Shown in pieces: positions 33,680 through 46,500 of a stretch of DNA of 64,000 nucleotides. Made by a program: the position numbers and the translations under genes. The stretch is taken from positions 62,001 to 126,000 of the forward strand of contig JAMZAV010000776.1 in the NCBI GenBank assembly GCA_024449915.1, in the 5' to 3' direction. Origin of the DNA: Sweltsa coloradensis (taxonomy: Eukaryota > Arthropoda > Insecta > Plecoptera > Chloroperlidae). The notes beneath the pieces are model-generated. The model made no database searches. It worked only from the letters and a program-made list of their open reading frames with translations, and was not told the origin of the DNA. Every line of letters begins with the position of its first letter. Within the stretch, counting starts at the first letter, position 1.

Positions 33680-33970
33680 GATTGCCGCCAGGTTGACAGG
33701 TAAGCATACTAGCCTTTAACACCAAATGATTACTAAATTCCCTTATGCAATCACTTCGTATTGTTTCTTTTGTTTAATACCATGCTGCACAAGCTAAAAC
33801 CATATCAAACAATCCAGTAAAATACTTTATTGCATTAAAAAAGCATAAATTAAAACACCAAATCGCCATCTTGAAATGGGCCGGTTGAGTCTTCAATTTG
33901 CTACGCTCGCGCCTGTGCGGAGGTATAGGAGACTGCTAATCTAGCCTACTATAGGGGTTTAATATCAATG
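33680..33970 (+). repeat. Dispersed repeat, inverse partner at 46,495-46,800
   Basis: GCACAAGCTAAAACCATATC, AAATCGCCATCTTGAAATGG and GCTACGCTCGCG pieces are matched in inverse at 46,495-46,800. Confidence 0.6.
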
Positions 33971-36900
33971 ACTCAAACGCCATCTATGCTCTGGTTTACG
34001 AACTTAAGCGCAAGACTTCATCCTCTCCATTATTTGACTTAAAATATAAGAACGTCTAAAGCGATTGTCATATTATATAATGTAAAAATTACAAATTGTG
34101 ATCAAAGTAAGATCATCGGGTTAAAAAACTATATTCATGTTACTATTTTCTAGGTGTGTTTACTATTTCATATTGAAAATATGATATGAATAATGTAAAA
34201 ATCTACAATTTCAGTATATCCGTGAAATAAACAACTCCCATCTTATAATTGGATTGAAGAATGACAGCAAATATTCAGAAGTCATAATATATGTGGCTTG
34301 CAAGATCTTGAACACTGGGTCAAGAACTAAAGTTCTCGATGAATGGAAGACATAGTTTTAATATAGAAACTTGCACAGATAAATGGCCAATATTATGACA
34401 AAATAACGAAGAAGTTTTTAGAAGTTGAAACGAAAATTGAACTTGTATGCTAGCTAAAGAGCACTAGGTATACATTTGTTTTGAAACTTGTATTGATAAG
34501 ATTGGACATAGATTCTACTGACGATTTGATGATGATGATGATGATGTTGACGAAAATCTACTGATTAATTTATCATGTCTGTTGAGATTCATTGATAATA
34601 ATGAAATCCAAATATGAAGAAGACTACACAAATAAGTTTATGACCACCCTCGAAAACTATGCGAATAAACTGCAAGGAATTAAAATTGAAAGTAATGACA
34701 TTTACGTCATTTTATACAAAATGATAAAAAAATACAGTAGGCCTAAGGGATCAAATGTGATTAAGATCCCACTTGCAAACACTACGCGTATTAGGCCTAC
34801 TTCATTATCCCTTTCAAAAACAAACAAAAATCGTAATTTTGTATATCTACATTTTAAACAAGTCAACAAACAAACTATAAATTCGTGACGAAGATATGTG
34901 TTCAATAATGTGATAGTGAAAGTATTTTTGTGAAGTGAATTTTCAGATGGATAATCAAGTCCATTATAAACGTTTACCGAAAACACGTATAATCGGAAAG
35001 TAAATGTTGTATTTTAACGTTTAATCTAGAATGAATGCACCATCTAACTTACATTGTGCACTCAAATATGGCGATTAATTAAAAGGTATTTTGTTGTGTA
35101 TATAAAAGCTTAAACGGCACTTGTGTATTTGTATTATTAGAAAATATATTATTATAAATTACCAGAGTTGAAAACCTTGATATAATATGTCATAAGACAT
35201 CAAACAGAGGTTTTAAATTTGATTATGTAAACATAATATTATGTATATCGGTTTCCTATATAAGGAATCAACAATGCTCACTTTTATGATCAGTAACTAT
35301 GTATAGTGTACTTTTATATTAATCAACTATTATAACAACAACAAAAACTATTCAGAAAATGTACATAGTTTATAATAACGCGCAAAAGGATTTGGATATT
35401 CCAAATAAAATCCACTGCCGAAATATAAATATAATATAATAATAATAATAATAATAAATTATCATGTGAATGTTATATAACATATTCGACGTTAAAGGTT
35501 AACGGCATTGGTTTAACTCCGTCCTTTACTGAATGCCGTTGAACTTTGGCCACCGAGTACAATATTTTCTCTGAGGATTTCATTATAAGAAAATAAACTT
35601 ACTGTAAAAAGTGAATATGGTATTAAATTTATAAAAGTTATGTTTAGAGATAAATATATGGACTATATTGATAATTATCGCGGTGAACTGTCGGGGGAAA
35701 CAAATGCTAATATTAATATTGATATGATTATTGTTGTGACATCATAAAATGCATACGCATACACCTTACTTGTTAGATATATTATTATTATGTAACAATC
35801 AGTGTTAAATTTAAAAGTCAGCTTATGTATGCGTCACATGCATAGTATTAACCAATATGAATTGATAATTATATTATAGAATATTAGATGTAGTAAAATT
35901 TGATGCGGTAGTGTATCTTTTTTCGTAAATGTTGTGTTTTTGTTCTAACTGTTAAATGTATAGCTTCAGTACATAATAGTAATCAGTGTAATGAAGAAAA
36001 TAATGAGCTTATAGAGTAATAAAAATGCTGCACTTGAAACATGTTTTATTTTTATCCACTCCATTTCAAAAGGTTTTGTATTAGTACCATTGATTTCTCA
36101 ATTCTTAACCAACTGATACAGCTCATTTGTTAAGCGGTCGTCGGTTTTATACCTCTTTCAAACAATCCTGAATTAAAGTTTTGTTCCAAGGTTTCTTCAG
36201 TGGAATACTCCATGACCACTGCTCCTAACTAGTCTCACTCCACTTGCCAAACCACCACCAAAGTGGTTTTGGTGGGATGAATTTAGAGCCATCGGCAGGT
36301 ATTCATATTCCATTTAAACTTACATGTGAAACATTTCTTATGTAATAGAAAACATATTGGGTCCACCCTTACAAGAAAAAAATAAAAGACTAATTTTCGA
36401 GCTAGGTTCCATCGGCAAAAATCCTCGACGATCTTTATACCCGGTGACCTTGGAGGATTTTGGTTCCAAAATATATTGGCCATCTTTGACGTTCTCGATT
36501 ACCTTTTCTGTAAATACTTTACGTTTTGTTTCTGTAATTAGGGCAAGTGGTTCGGTCAAAATATGCTTATTACCAAGAAGGGGTGGTATTTCGAAATCAT
36601 ATTTTTGCGTGTTTGAGTGTATATTATTTGTGCACAGTTTTAAAGGCACAATTTTCTACATGCCCATTTTAGATTGGTACGATGCCCTTGTATCTATGTG
36701 AAACAAAACATAAGCTTATTCAAGACGATTTAAGAAATTCACCAAAACGAAACTTTTCGCATATTCCAGAGTAAAAAATCAATAAAAAATCGTGTAAAAT
36801 CACAGGTACAATATAATTATATAATTTGTAAACTGTCATTAAATATAGTATTATGTTGTAGATTATGTGGTAACAATTTTTGTGGGGATAAGAGCCCCTT

Positions 36901-37126
36901 TAGGAAACGGCAAAAAAGACATGATTTTCCGAATTGTAAGCATTTATTTATTTTATTTACTTAATTACGTCTCTCCTATTCAGTTAAAAACCGATTTACA
37001 AAGGTGGACAACTAAATAAATCTGATTACAAAGATGCAGACACAACAATGAACTACAGATGAGCGAATATTTTAATACTTATATTTCAACAGTGTATTAA
37101 AACAATAATTTTGATAACAAATTAAA
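33971..37126 (+). other. No gene seen; possible 3' UTR of the iGluR
   Basis: AT-rich sequence with (GAT)n near 34,530, (AAT)n near 35,440 and a possible polyadenylation signal AATAAA at 36,018-36,023. Its link to the iGluR transcript is a guess. A short repeat end (TCTCCTATTCAGTTAAAAAC) is at about 36,972. Confidence 0.4.
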
Positions 37127-38353
37127 CTAGGGAAACGCCAAAGTCGTTGTTAGACGAGTGAGAGAGCCATGTGTTGAGTACCCGGGAACATTTGCATTTA
37201 AGTTAGATAATTATATTGTGGTATAAATAATAGTGTTTTTAAGTTTAGTTTGTATAAGAACACGTCAACTGTAAGGCCATAATGCGCCACTCGAGCCTAT
37301 GATAGGCTAGGGAGGCCTATAGGTTGGGGGAAGAAAAGTAATGTTAGTAAGTACTCAACACATGGCTCACTCACTCGTCTAACAACGACTTTGGCGTTTC
37401 CCTATTATAATCTTTACACAAACATTTGTGGTCACAGACCCTAGTTGACCAGATAGGCTACACCCCAGGCTAAATGGAACGGCCGGTATATGACCCCTAG
37501 AACAGGTATTTCCTCCAGTGTCAATGTATGAAAAATTAAAGACTTAAAGGCGAAAGAAAAGGGAGGGTTCTCTCGTCGTGGTCGTCATCGTCTTTGTCAT
37601 CGTTCGTTTTGTCCTTTTCATCGTCGTTGGGAAGGTCGTTAGAAAATATAGGGGGTTCCCGTCGACGACTGCCAGGGCTCCCATTCTAGTTTCGGGAACT
37701 AATATACTTCCTTACTTACCAGCTGATGTTTGCGAGATAAAATACGCCACTTTCTTCCTCGCCTTTCCTTAACGATTAGTATACAGAGCCATGTTCTTGG
37801 CTTAAGGTTCTAATATGCACAGCTTAGGCAAACGGAAGCGTACGACTACCTTGCATAGGTTAGAATAAAGTAGGCTATAGTTTATAAATTATATTGTATA
37901 AGTCATATTACTTTAAGATTGACATTATTGCACTGTTTCTTGTAGATCATCACCAGCCCAAACGAAGTGTATAATAGTATCCTTGAGAGCCAGCATTGAC
38001 AGAAGCCATGCATAACATAAACAAAATAATAAAACATCGACTTGGTTCAACTGATCGCGAACTTTCACAGGCTGTGTTCTATTTTACTAATGGGTATTTT
38101 AAACATTTGCAATCTAGATTTAAATTTTAAATTTTTTATTTCTTGTGAGCTTAAATCGCAATGGATATTGCTCATTTTGTTAGCAGTTCTCAGTTACCTG
38201 GTCACGGATGTGTGTTTAAAATTTCAGCTCAATCTATTTGGCCGTTAGGCCGTATGAGCCCGGACAGACAGACACACATTGGACAATGATCACGGCCAAG
38301 GCCCGATCGAGTAAAGCGTTAGGAAAGACTACGTTCGCTGCGCTCACTCGTCT
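37127..38353 (-). mobile_element. Helitron-like element, subfamily IV, first copy, with an inner inverted-repeat unit
   Basis: The left (3') end is CTAGGGAAACGCCAAAGTCG followed by TTGTTAGACGAGTGAG. The right (5') end is the complement of TTAGACGAGTGAGCGCAGCG. Within it, 37127-37404 is bounded on its right by an inverse copy of the left end (about 54 bp), so the left part is itself palindromic. A repeat D piece lies at about 37,555-37,745. No ORF. Confidence 0.55.
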
Positions 38354-38375
38354 AAAAATACTCCATTGTTGGTTA

Positions 38376-39417
38376 CTAGGGAAACGCCAAAGTCGTTGTT
38401 AGACGAGTGAGTGAGCCATGTGTTGAGTACCCGGTAACATTCCTTTTCTTCCCCCTTCCTTAGGCCTCCCTAGCCTATCATAGGCTACAGTGGAGCATTA
38501 TGGCCTAAACTATGACCTAAACTTAAATACCCTATTATTTATACGAATATTATAATCAAACTTAAATGCAAATGTTCCCGCGTCCTCAACACATGACTCT
38601 CTCACTCGTCTAACAACGACTTTTTAACATTCCTTTTCTTCCCCCTACCTTAGGCCTCCCTAGCCTATCATAGGCTACAGTGGAGCATTATGGCCTAAAC
38701 TATGATCTAAACTTAAATAGGCCTACCCTATTATTTATACGAATATTATAATCAAACTTAAATGCAAATATTCCCGCGTACTCAACACATGACTCTCTCA
38801 CTCGTCTAACAACGACTTTGGCGTTTCCCTAGTCGAGTTGGCTAAAGCGCCCTTATAGCCGAAATGTGGGAGACGTGGGTTCAATAGTCGGGAAAGATTT
38901 TGTAATTTCTGGATTGTATTTTTTAAATTATTTAACATGTTTTGAAATGTAAATAACGTAGTGTAGTCCATCATCTGTGACAATACTATGGAAAACATAG
39001 CCAGTACGAAATACGTGAAAATATTTCAAGGTTTACTCAATCTACGAGCGGAATTCGGAGGTACCTTGACGTCCAACATTCGATTAACCTTGGACACGGC
39101 ATTTCACAGCCAGGTTAATAACAAACAAAAAATATTATTTCAAAATGAAAACCATTGTCGTTAAAATAATTCCTATACATTTCAACGTATTTTTCAGTAT
39201 TTTATTTCTTGCAGGTTTAAATCGCAACAGATTGTGCTCATTTTGTTAGCAGTTCTCAGTTACCTGGTCACGGATGTCTGTTTAAAATTTCAGCTCAATC
39301 TATTTGGCCGTTCGGCCGTATGAGCCCGGACAGACAGACATACATTTAACAGAATTAATCACGACCAAGGACCGATCGAGTAGCGTTGTAGACTACGTTC
39401 GCTGCGCTCACTCGTCT
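38376..39417 (-). mobile_element. Helitron-like element, subfamily IV, second copy
   Basis: Same left and right ends as the neighbour, separated by only 22 bp. Internal inverse copies of the 3' end stand at about 38,580-38,625 and 38,787-38,834, around a duplicated segment (AGGCCTCCCTAGCCTATCAT at about 38,463 and 38,653). The right body (TTAGCAGTTCTCAGTTACCT, CATGAGCCCGGACAGACAGAC-like words) is shared with the neighbour. Confidence 0.55.
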
Positions 39418-40161
39418 AATGATGATTTGTTTAGCTTTACGGTAAGTTTCCCCTCCTATTTTGGGTACACAAGTAACCCTTTCTTTTAATTTTGATATAG
39501 ATTTTTATTTAATTAGAGTTTTATTAAACTACAGCGTGAAATGATTTAAGAAAATCTCCTACAACTAAATCGAATCTGTATAATATAATGATTTGAATAG
39601 AAATGCACACAGTGCACACAATTGTTCATAGAACTGCAAAAAAAAGAACTTCACGTTTTAAATATATCGGTACATGATTCAACAAAAGTTAAAAACAAAT
39701 TTTTAATCGACAATATTTAAAGCAGGATTTATTTAAATGCAAATGAAATAAACGTAGGTTCATTTATGCAGTTGAGCTAGTCGTACTTTTCCACTTATGA
39801 GAGGTAGTCGAACTTAAACTTGAAGCAATGGACCTTTGCCTTCTGCACGTGCTCCAACTAGTCCACTTAAAAAATGCGTGCAAAGTTAGATTCAATTAAA
39901 CTCTAACTATAGTTTTGCTTGGCGTTGGGTTATTTACGAAATTTTAAATGTAGGGTACTCCATTTAAAATGCAAAGTTTTAAATTTTAAAACAATTGAAT
40001 GACGGACTTTCATTTGAGGTATACGAGGGTTAAAGTAAATACTTGATAAACAAGAGATGGTAATGTGTGTTGGCTATTATAAATTCACAAACAAATTTAA
40101 TATAATTTTACTTTTTTATTTCAGACAACTAGGTTTAAACAGAAATCTGAATTTTAGTAGG
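39418..40161. other. No gene seen (downstream of the IR gene)
   Basis: AT-rich; would include the 3' end of the IR transcript on the minus strand. I can point to no specific signal. Confidence 0.45.
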
Positions 40162-41961
40162 TTAAACCACATTAAATTCAAAATTTAACACACAAAACGA
40201 CAATATGATTCCCACCGCTCCAAAACTCAAAATTGGAATAACCACTTGAAGAGTAACATGCGTCTTGCCTTTGATTTCAGATTGGGGTAGATTAAAATAT
40301 AAAGATTTATGAAATTTCTTTAAAATACCAAACTCCTTCAGTTTCAGGATATTAAGGTTGAATATGCCAATGTATGGGCTATCTTTTGGAAAACCAAAAC
40401 CAATACTTCTCTTTGCAAAATATGTTGGTAAACAAACAATTCTGCAGCTGGAGTTAAACGATGCAACAGTTCCCCCTTCAATAATAAACACAAACCTTTT
40501 ACTGCATACTCTTTGAAATCCTTCGACTTCAGAGCGAATGCCATTTTTCTTGTCTTTGGAGACATATTTATCGTACAATTGCTTAAGCACCTTCTGTTTA
40601 TTTTCTTTTGCGTTTTTAAACTCACTATATATCCAGCTACCATTGATCATTCCCAAAGAATATGTCCCATCATCTAGCAAACCATCTAGAGACGTAAATG
40701 GCATCTTAGGACTGTTACTTGTAAGAATTGAGATAAAATAGCACGAATAACTGCTCAGACAAATAATTCCTAATAAATATACAAGAAAAGTAATCAAACG
40801 TTGTGAGAATGCTTGACAAATTTCTGTTGTGCCTTGTTGACAGAAAGTTGCTACAAAGACTTTAAACGTAATGTCTTTAAATGATAATTTACTATTTTCT
40901 TTAGAGAAAAAAATAGTTAAGACGATGGAAAACCCAAAGGCGAAGACTATAAACGCTAACCATAATTGAAGACTAAATGGAGACATTAAACTCGTAAATG
41001 AAGATTCGTGCCTTGGCGTTCGTAAGCACCCTCGAGAAACGGAATCCATAATTGGAAAGGTGAATGCCACATGTTTGAAGCGTTCTGCTGTCACAGATAA
41101 ACCTGTACTGGTCATGTGCACTTTATTACCAACAATATCACCCATCTGGCCGTTCCAAGATCCGTTGTCAAACTGTATGCCCCAAGCACCGTTGTCTGGT
41201 AGATGATGTATCGGTTTAAAGTTCAACAGATGTTGTAATGTTCTACAAATTTCACCAAAGAATCCATCAAGCACAGTCCGTTTAGTTTCTTGATATACTC
41301 TAACAACAGAAAATGGTGGTAATGGGTATATCCCAGATTTGAGGGTAACTCCGTTCAAGTTATTCCTACGGGTGTACAAACTAGTGTTCGGCCAGACAAA
41401 ACCACGTTGAAAACTCCATTTACCTAAATAAAACTTTTGTAAGGGAAAATCTTCAGCAATTCTATGAATTTCAATCAATGTAAAACGCTCGTTTGATCGA
41501 TGCGCAAATACAATGAATTCACAATTAAATGGTATGTGTATGCCGTTAAAGTACTCGTCCAAATACAAGGAATCATTATGAAATAACAACCAAGTACTTC
41601 TAGCTAGCGCGTTAGATTCTGATAACATTTTAAAACGTGCCTTCGTACCGCCATCTTGAAAGCTTATATACATAGGTTTGTTGCAGGATGTTAGAAGGCG
41701 GTGGTCGTTGTCGATGACGGACGTCGTGTTCATCACGGCCGATGAGATACCGTGATCAGACAAACGTCTCTGAGTTGTTATAATCTTAAAGTTAATAAGT
41801 AAGTCTGCTGACCCAATCAAATTCACACACTCTGATTTGAAGTACTGTTTAGCACTGATGATGGCTTCAGAATATGTCTCGAAAACATCTTGGCCTCCTA
41901 AAACACAAGTTATAAGAAGCAAACATAATATGGTAAGCTTGAGAAACATTTTTAGAAACAT
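40162..41961 (-). CDS. Divergent ionotropic receptor (IR), intronless, 599 aa
   Basis: A single open frame from ATG at 41961 to the stop at 40162. Residues 1-22 form a signal peptide (FLKLTILCLLLITCVLGG). Residues 205-300 are the S1 lobe (LKSGIYPLPPFSVVRVYQE, GFFGEICRTLQHLLNF, MTSTGLSVTAERFKHVAF). R294 in the SVTAERF segment stands where the glutamate-binding Arg lies in canonical receptors. M1 is about 329-352, the pore loop is at 370-385 (FVATFCQQGTTEICQ) and M3 at 390-413 ends in SCYFISILTS, a degenerate form of the [11 protein letters not shown] gate. S2 follows, then M4 at 572-593 (VVIPILSFGAVGIILSFC). Insect IRs are chemosensory or thermo/hygrosensory channels in dendrites. Lack of introns and the divergent gate fit a lineage-expanded divergent IR; ligand unknown. 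Confidence 0.9.
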   Translation of the reverse strand: MFLKMFLKLTILCLLLITCVLGGQDVFETYSEAIISAKQYFKSECVNLIGSADLLINFKIITTQRRLSDHGISSAVMNTTSVIDNDHRLLTSCNKPMYISFQDGGTKARFKMLSESNALARSTWLLFHNDSLYLDEYFNGIHIPFNCEFIVFAHRSNERFTLIEIHRIAEDFPLQKFYLGKWSFQRGFVWPNTSLYTRRNNLNGVTLKSGIYPLPPFSVVRVYQETKRTVLDGFFGEICRTLQHLLNFKPIHHLPDNGAWGIQFDNGSWNGQMGDIVGNKVHMTSTGLSVTAERFKHVAFTFPIMDSVSRGCLRTPRHESSFTSLMSPFSLQLWLAFIVFAFGFSIVLTIFFSKENSKLSFKDITFKVFVATFCQQGTTEICQAFSQRLITFLVYLLGIICLSSYSCYFISILTSNSPKMPFTSLDGLLDDGTYSLGMINGSWIYSEFKNAKENKQKVLKQLYDKYVSKDKKNGIRSEVEGFQRVCSKRFVFIIEGGTVASFNSSCRIVCLPTYFAKRSIGFGFPKDSPYIGIFNLNILKLKEFGILKKFHKSLYFNLPQSEIKGKTHVTLQVVIPILSFGAVGIILSFCVLNFEFNVV

Positions 41962-42289
41962 TTCTTCCAGAGTATCTTTACATACTAACTTTTATTTTGT
42001 TTCTAATTGTGTATTTAAGATTATCAACTGGAAATCAATCGCCACCCATAACATGTATTGACAGGCCACTTAAATACATTCCACATTCATGATGTGTTAA
42101 GTTTAGAAAATTGACAGTTGTGATTATTATGATAAACTTGATTGACCATCTATCGTTCAACAATACGTTAGATCAATATTTCCTTACTAATCTTACTGAA
42201 TTACTAGCCACTTTCTACTACAACAATGAAAGAAACGAATTCATCAGGGAGAGAATACAAATGTTGGGAGTTTGTTTAGTTTTTAAAGT

Positions 42290-42480
42290 AGATTTGGATT
42301 AAGGGCGCGTCAATCGTTAGGCAATAATGCGCCACTCTAGCCTAGAGGATATGAGGAGGAAAATCCCTTGCTGATTAGAACTCGCCACGGGTAGGGGGGA
42401 AAGGGAATGTTACCTGGTTCTCAACACATGGCTCACTCACTCGTCTAACAACGATTTTGGCGTTTCCCCAGTTAATGAAT
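42290..42480 (+). repeat. Repeat 'D' start joined to a subfamily IV 3' end
   Basis: GGATTAAGGGCGCGTCAATCG and CACTCTAGCCTAGAGG are D landmarks. From 42,419 the sequence is the subfamily IV 3' end (CTCACTCACTCGTCTAACAA, CGATTTTGGCGTTTCCCCAG). Confidence 0.55.
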
Positions 42481-43925
42481 ATAATAGCATTAGTTTATAT
42501 GTATTAATTTCATTGTTTCCACATTAATCTGCTTGAGTGAATACGTAAACGGCGATTTTGAGAAGTAGACTTTGTTTGATACTGAAGAGAGAGATAGAAG
42601 AAGTTTGGATAAACCACCTAACTCAGAACCAATTCCCTTTGTGGATCCGAGCGCAGAAGAACAAAGTTCACTTCATATGTCAAGTTTATCAACAAACTGA
42701 AAAAGTGCAAATTTGTAAGGATTTTCATTTTTAAGTCGCGCTTCCATGTTAAATAACTTACAGTTCACACGCGAGTCCCAAGAAAGTCAATTGTGGAATT
42801 TATCTGGATACACATGCCTGTAATAACTAGACCAAAAGTATTTACGTTAAAAATAAATACCAGTATAGACATCATCTTAACTTTTTGTTGCACGACTTTT
42901 TAAAGTTATTTTTTTCCCCAAAATTAATCATTTTGATAAAACTCCTCTTATAATTTCAATAAAAAAATTGTTTTTGGTCAATATTTTGAAAATCTTTGCT
43001 TAAGTTTGGAATGGTTGTAATTTCGAAATTAGCAGTGACACATTCTTTGAGTGACAATTTTGAAAAATCATTTTTTTTTCTCTTGGTTTAATTTTTTTTT
43101 TAAATTTTGGCTTAACTCTACTCTATATCTATCCATAAAATCTCTGTCAGGCACTGCATAAGTTTGGGGAAAAACTGTAGTATCAAGGGAAGTCTGTATT
43201 TTCCGTAGGGAGGTGGTTTTTGTTGCTAACCACCATGCGTTAAATTACACAAAATCAGCTAGTTGGTGGTCAACATCGGTGACCACCGTGCCTTCCTAGC
43301 GTCAACAAAACCAAAGTATTAAAATAAACTCACCACAAAAATAAAATATGTCACTTTACGTAGCAATTTATAAGTAGCAATATGTGGCACGAAAATGGAC
43401 AGTCATGAAGGCATATATTTAAATGTACATGCATATTATTATCTTCCAAGAACTAGCCAAGAACGGACGCAATTCCACACATGCAATTATAGTTATTAAC
43501 CCGTTGTGTGTTGAAATTGCGAAGAATTGCATCAAGTCGACGGTTGTCTACACATAATAGGGAAAACATTTTCATAATTCATTGCTGAATAAAACGCTCA
43601 GCAATCGTACACTATAGATACAAATAATTCATAGTGGGATGTTGGTAAACGCATTAGTCTCGTAACAGTCTGCGGAAATGGATTTAGCCATGTTAACTGG
43701 TATTGTAAAATCTCCTCTTCAAGACCAAGCTTATTTATAACAAAATTTGAGGCAATGCTAAGTGCGACCAGGAATTATTATTTTAATTAACTAGCTCTAC
43801 GTCCAACCAAATGGCAAGTATGAGAAATTCATATTTTCGATTTTTGGCACCAGTCACTGACCCGAATTCAAAACAAAATATATATTTGAAAATCGCATAA
43901 AAGACCGAAGCACTTATCGGTTTTT
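42481..43925. other. No gene seen
   Basis: AT-rich. A segment at about 43,500-43,635 (GCATCAAGTCGACGG, then GAAAACATTTTCATAATTCA) is repeated at about 44,875-45,020, on the other side of the element at 43926-44730. Confidence 0.5.
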
Positions 43926-43997
43926 GGATGAGCGTAGCGAGCGTAGCGAGCGAAGCGAAGATTCCATTTCACTACACTGAAGAAAAAAATCCGCGAT

Positions 43998-44030
<33 letters not shown>

Positions 44031-44730
44031 CTTTTTTTTTCTGTTTGTATTATTGTGTGTTTGTTAACACGATTCCGGCTAAACCGATACTCCAATTGCG
44101 ATGAAATTTTATGGAGACCTTCGAAATCTCTGAACTTAGAACTGCCACGTTTTTGAGCGCAATCGGAAAATTATTTCTCATGAAAATCGCCATTTTACGA
44201 ATTTTTTCGATTTTTAAAATATTTCTTCGACTTATAATACCTACATGCTTGATTCGATTTTAATGGTTTTTTCACAGAACCTTAATTTTATGAATTTAGA
44301 TATTCGTGTGAAAATTGAGAGCAATCGAAAAATTATTTCTCATGAAAATCAAAATTTTACAGGTTTTTTCTTTTTTTAAACAAGTCTTTGACTTATAACA
44401 CCTACATGCTTTATCCTATTGTAATGAATTTTTCACAGAACCTTAATTTTATGAATTAATATATTTTTGTAAAATTTGAGCGCAATCGAATAATTATTTC
44501 TTATGAAAATCGCAATTTTACGATTTTTTTTATTTTTTTAAATTACGATTCATAAAAAAATTAAAAAATAATGTTAATTTTGTATTTTTTTAATTTAATT
44601 TAAAAAAATTATTCGACTTTGTAATAATTTTGTCACAGAACAACAGAAAATCCTCATAACACAATTATGGCAGCTCAATGCACCAATTACGCTCATCCAA
44701 CAACGCGGCGGGACTTAAGCGTTTTCCTAG
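43926..44730 (+). mobile_element. Helitron-like element, subfamily I relative (copy H12)
   Basis: 5' end GGATGAGCGTAGCGAGCG after host T. 3' end GCTCATCC, then AAC, then AACGCGGCGGGACTTAAGCG, then TTTTCCTAG and host T. The body has a poly-T run near 44,000 and several AAATCGCAATTTTACG-like internal repeats. Homologous to the copy at 20036-20781. Confidence 0.75.
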
Positions 44731-45099
44731 TAAAACAAATCCTAAGACAACAGCTAAAACAGTAGCGATTTGTGGCAAATTATTTTTAGGGGGGGGGGGG
44801 ATATTACGTTACCAGTTAACATTATAGAAGCATAAGCAGATCCACTTCGACAAACACTTATTATCAACAAACCACACAACTAATCACAGTTGCGTGATGA
44901 AAATGCGACGGGATTGCATCAAGTCGACGGCGTTGTCTAGACTAACAGCGAAAACATTTTCATAATTCATTGCTTAATAATACGCTAAGCCAGACGTTCA
45001 CTACATACATAATAAATCATTTTAACAATGTCAGCAAATGACTTTATTACAAGTCATATAAAATGTCGAAGTACTAGATAGAACAAAGACAAGGTGCCT

Positions 45100-46500
45100 G
45101 GTATGTGGAGCATTGTACGACTGGATACCATAACGATTGCTGTACAACAGTACGTTCGTTTTCATTCCATTGCGTAACAAGGCTGTTTTGTATTTCTGAA
45201 CCTGATAATTTCTTGGTTCTGAATAGTTTATTAAGATGGATACAAATACACGAAGATTCATTATGGATTTTAATTCGAAGTTGCTGTTTTGGCAGGGTAA
45301 GTAAGGCAATTTTTTTAAAAACACTTGTACGGATATTCATCACTTTCTACCTGCTGTGCACTGCCTTCTAGATGCTACTCGTGTCTCAATGAGGAGCGAC
45401 GAGTAGCATCTAGGAGGCAGTGGTCTGTCCTTCCGTCTGTGCGTGTGTCAGGTCTCACGATTACGAATTCCGATTGGGAGATGGATTTTGTTGTTGGGGT
45501 GTGTGAGAAACCGAAATTTTGAGTGAAGTTGAGTATACTCGAAATTTCAGTATAAAAATATGATTTTGGTGGAGGTGCCGGGTAAGGCCTAAAGTAAATA
45601 TTCATCAAGATTTGCACACATGGTAAAGGTGCCGGGTCATTAAACGCCAGTGTGAAAACTTAAAACAAGTTATGCAAATTTTTCGGCGCTACCTTACCCA
45701 ACCCTTTTTTAGTCTCAATAATAGGCAGTCTTTTGATACAAAGATTTATATTTTTGGAAATTTTATAATGCCACAAATAATAATTTCGATATATCAATAT
45801 TAACATTTTCAATTTAATATACTCAACGGTAGAAACTATTTAATCAGTCCTAAGAGCATTAGAGAGTTTCAGCAAGGCTTTGGCGGTGCAGTATTTACTA
45901 GCTTTGGGCGACTGATGGGCAACGAATAGGCGAGTAAGAATGATCACGTATTTTTCATCGCCTATACTGAAAAGGTTGTACGACGCAAAATGTTAATATA
46001 TCGGAGAGCTCTTCCAGTAATATTGAAATACTTTTTTGTCAGTCACAAAACGGTAGGTCTACTTCTAAAGCGTCGAAAGTGGTCAGCTGGCATAGCCCTC
46101 AAACCTGCATTTACAGTGTCCCAGCTTTTTTTTGTAAAGTTGATTTCTTGTTAAAACGCTTAAAACAGATATTAGAATACATATTCGATTGGTTTGAACT
46201 TCCAAATGGTAAGCAACTTAAAGGAATCTCCAATAAAATTCACCCTTTTAACATTGATGAAATTACCGCACGATCAATAAGATGTCATTATATAACATGT
46301 TGCGGTACTACGTACTTCATGATGTATAGCATTGTCGGACTGGATGCAACACGATTCATATTCAACAGTTTGTTCGTTTTAAAACCATTGCGTTTCAAGG
46401 CTGATCAGCCTGTTATTTTGTTTATTAAGATGGATAAAAATACACGGCGGTTTATTAAGGATTTTAATTCGAAGTTGCTGTTTTGGTAGGGTAAGAACAT
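45100..46500 (+). repeat. Cluster of internally repeated AT-rich units
   Basis: A segment at about 45,105-45,305 is repeated with divergence at 46,325-46,495 (shared GGATTTTAATTCGAAGTTGC and TGTTTTGG-AGGGTAAG). The part at about 45,880-46,265 recurs at 61,330-61,690 (GTAGGTCTACTTCTAAAGCG). Open frames here (for example 46079-46489) do not resemble known proteins and follow the repeat. Confidence 0.5.
45359..45422. repeat. 64-nt hairpin with a 24-bp stem
   Basis: CACTGCCTTCTAGATGCTAC (arm 45359-45382) pairs with the arm 45399-45422 at 23 of 24 positions around a 16-nt loop. Confidence 0.8.

Noticed and set aside
34592..34888. 98-codon open frame
   Set aside because: AT-rich Lys/Asn/Ile composition, no domain, no splice context.
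46079..46489. 136-codon open frame
   Set aside because: It lies in a dispersed repeat, has no known domain, and the related copies near 45.1 and 61.4 kb do not keep the frame.
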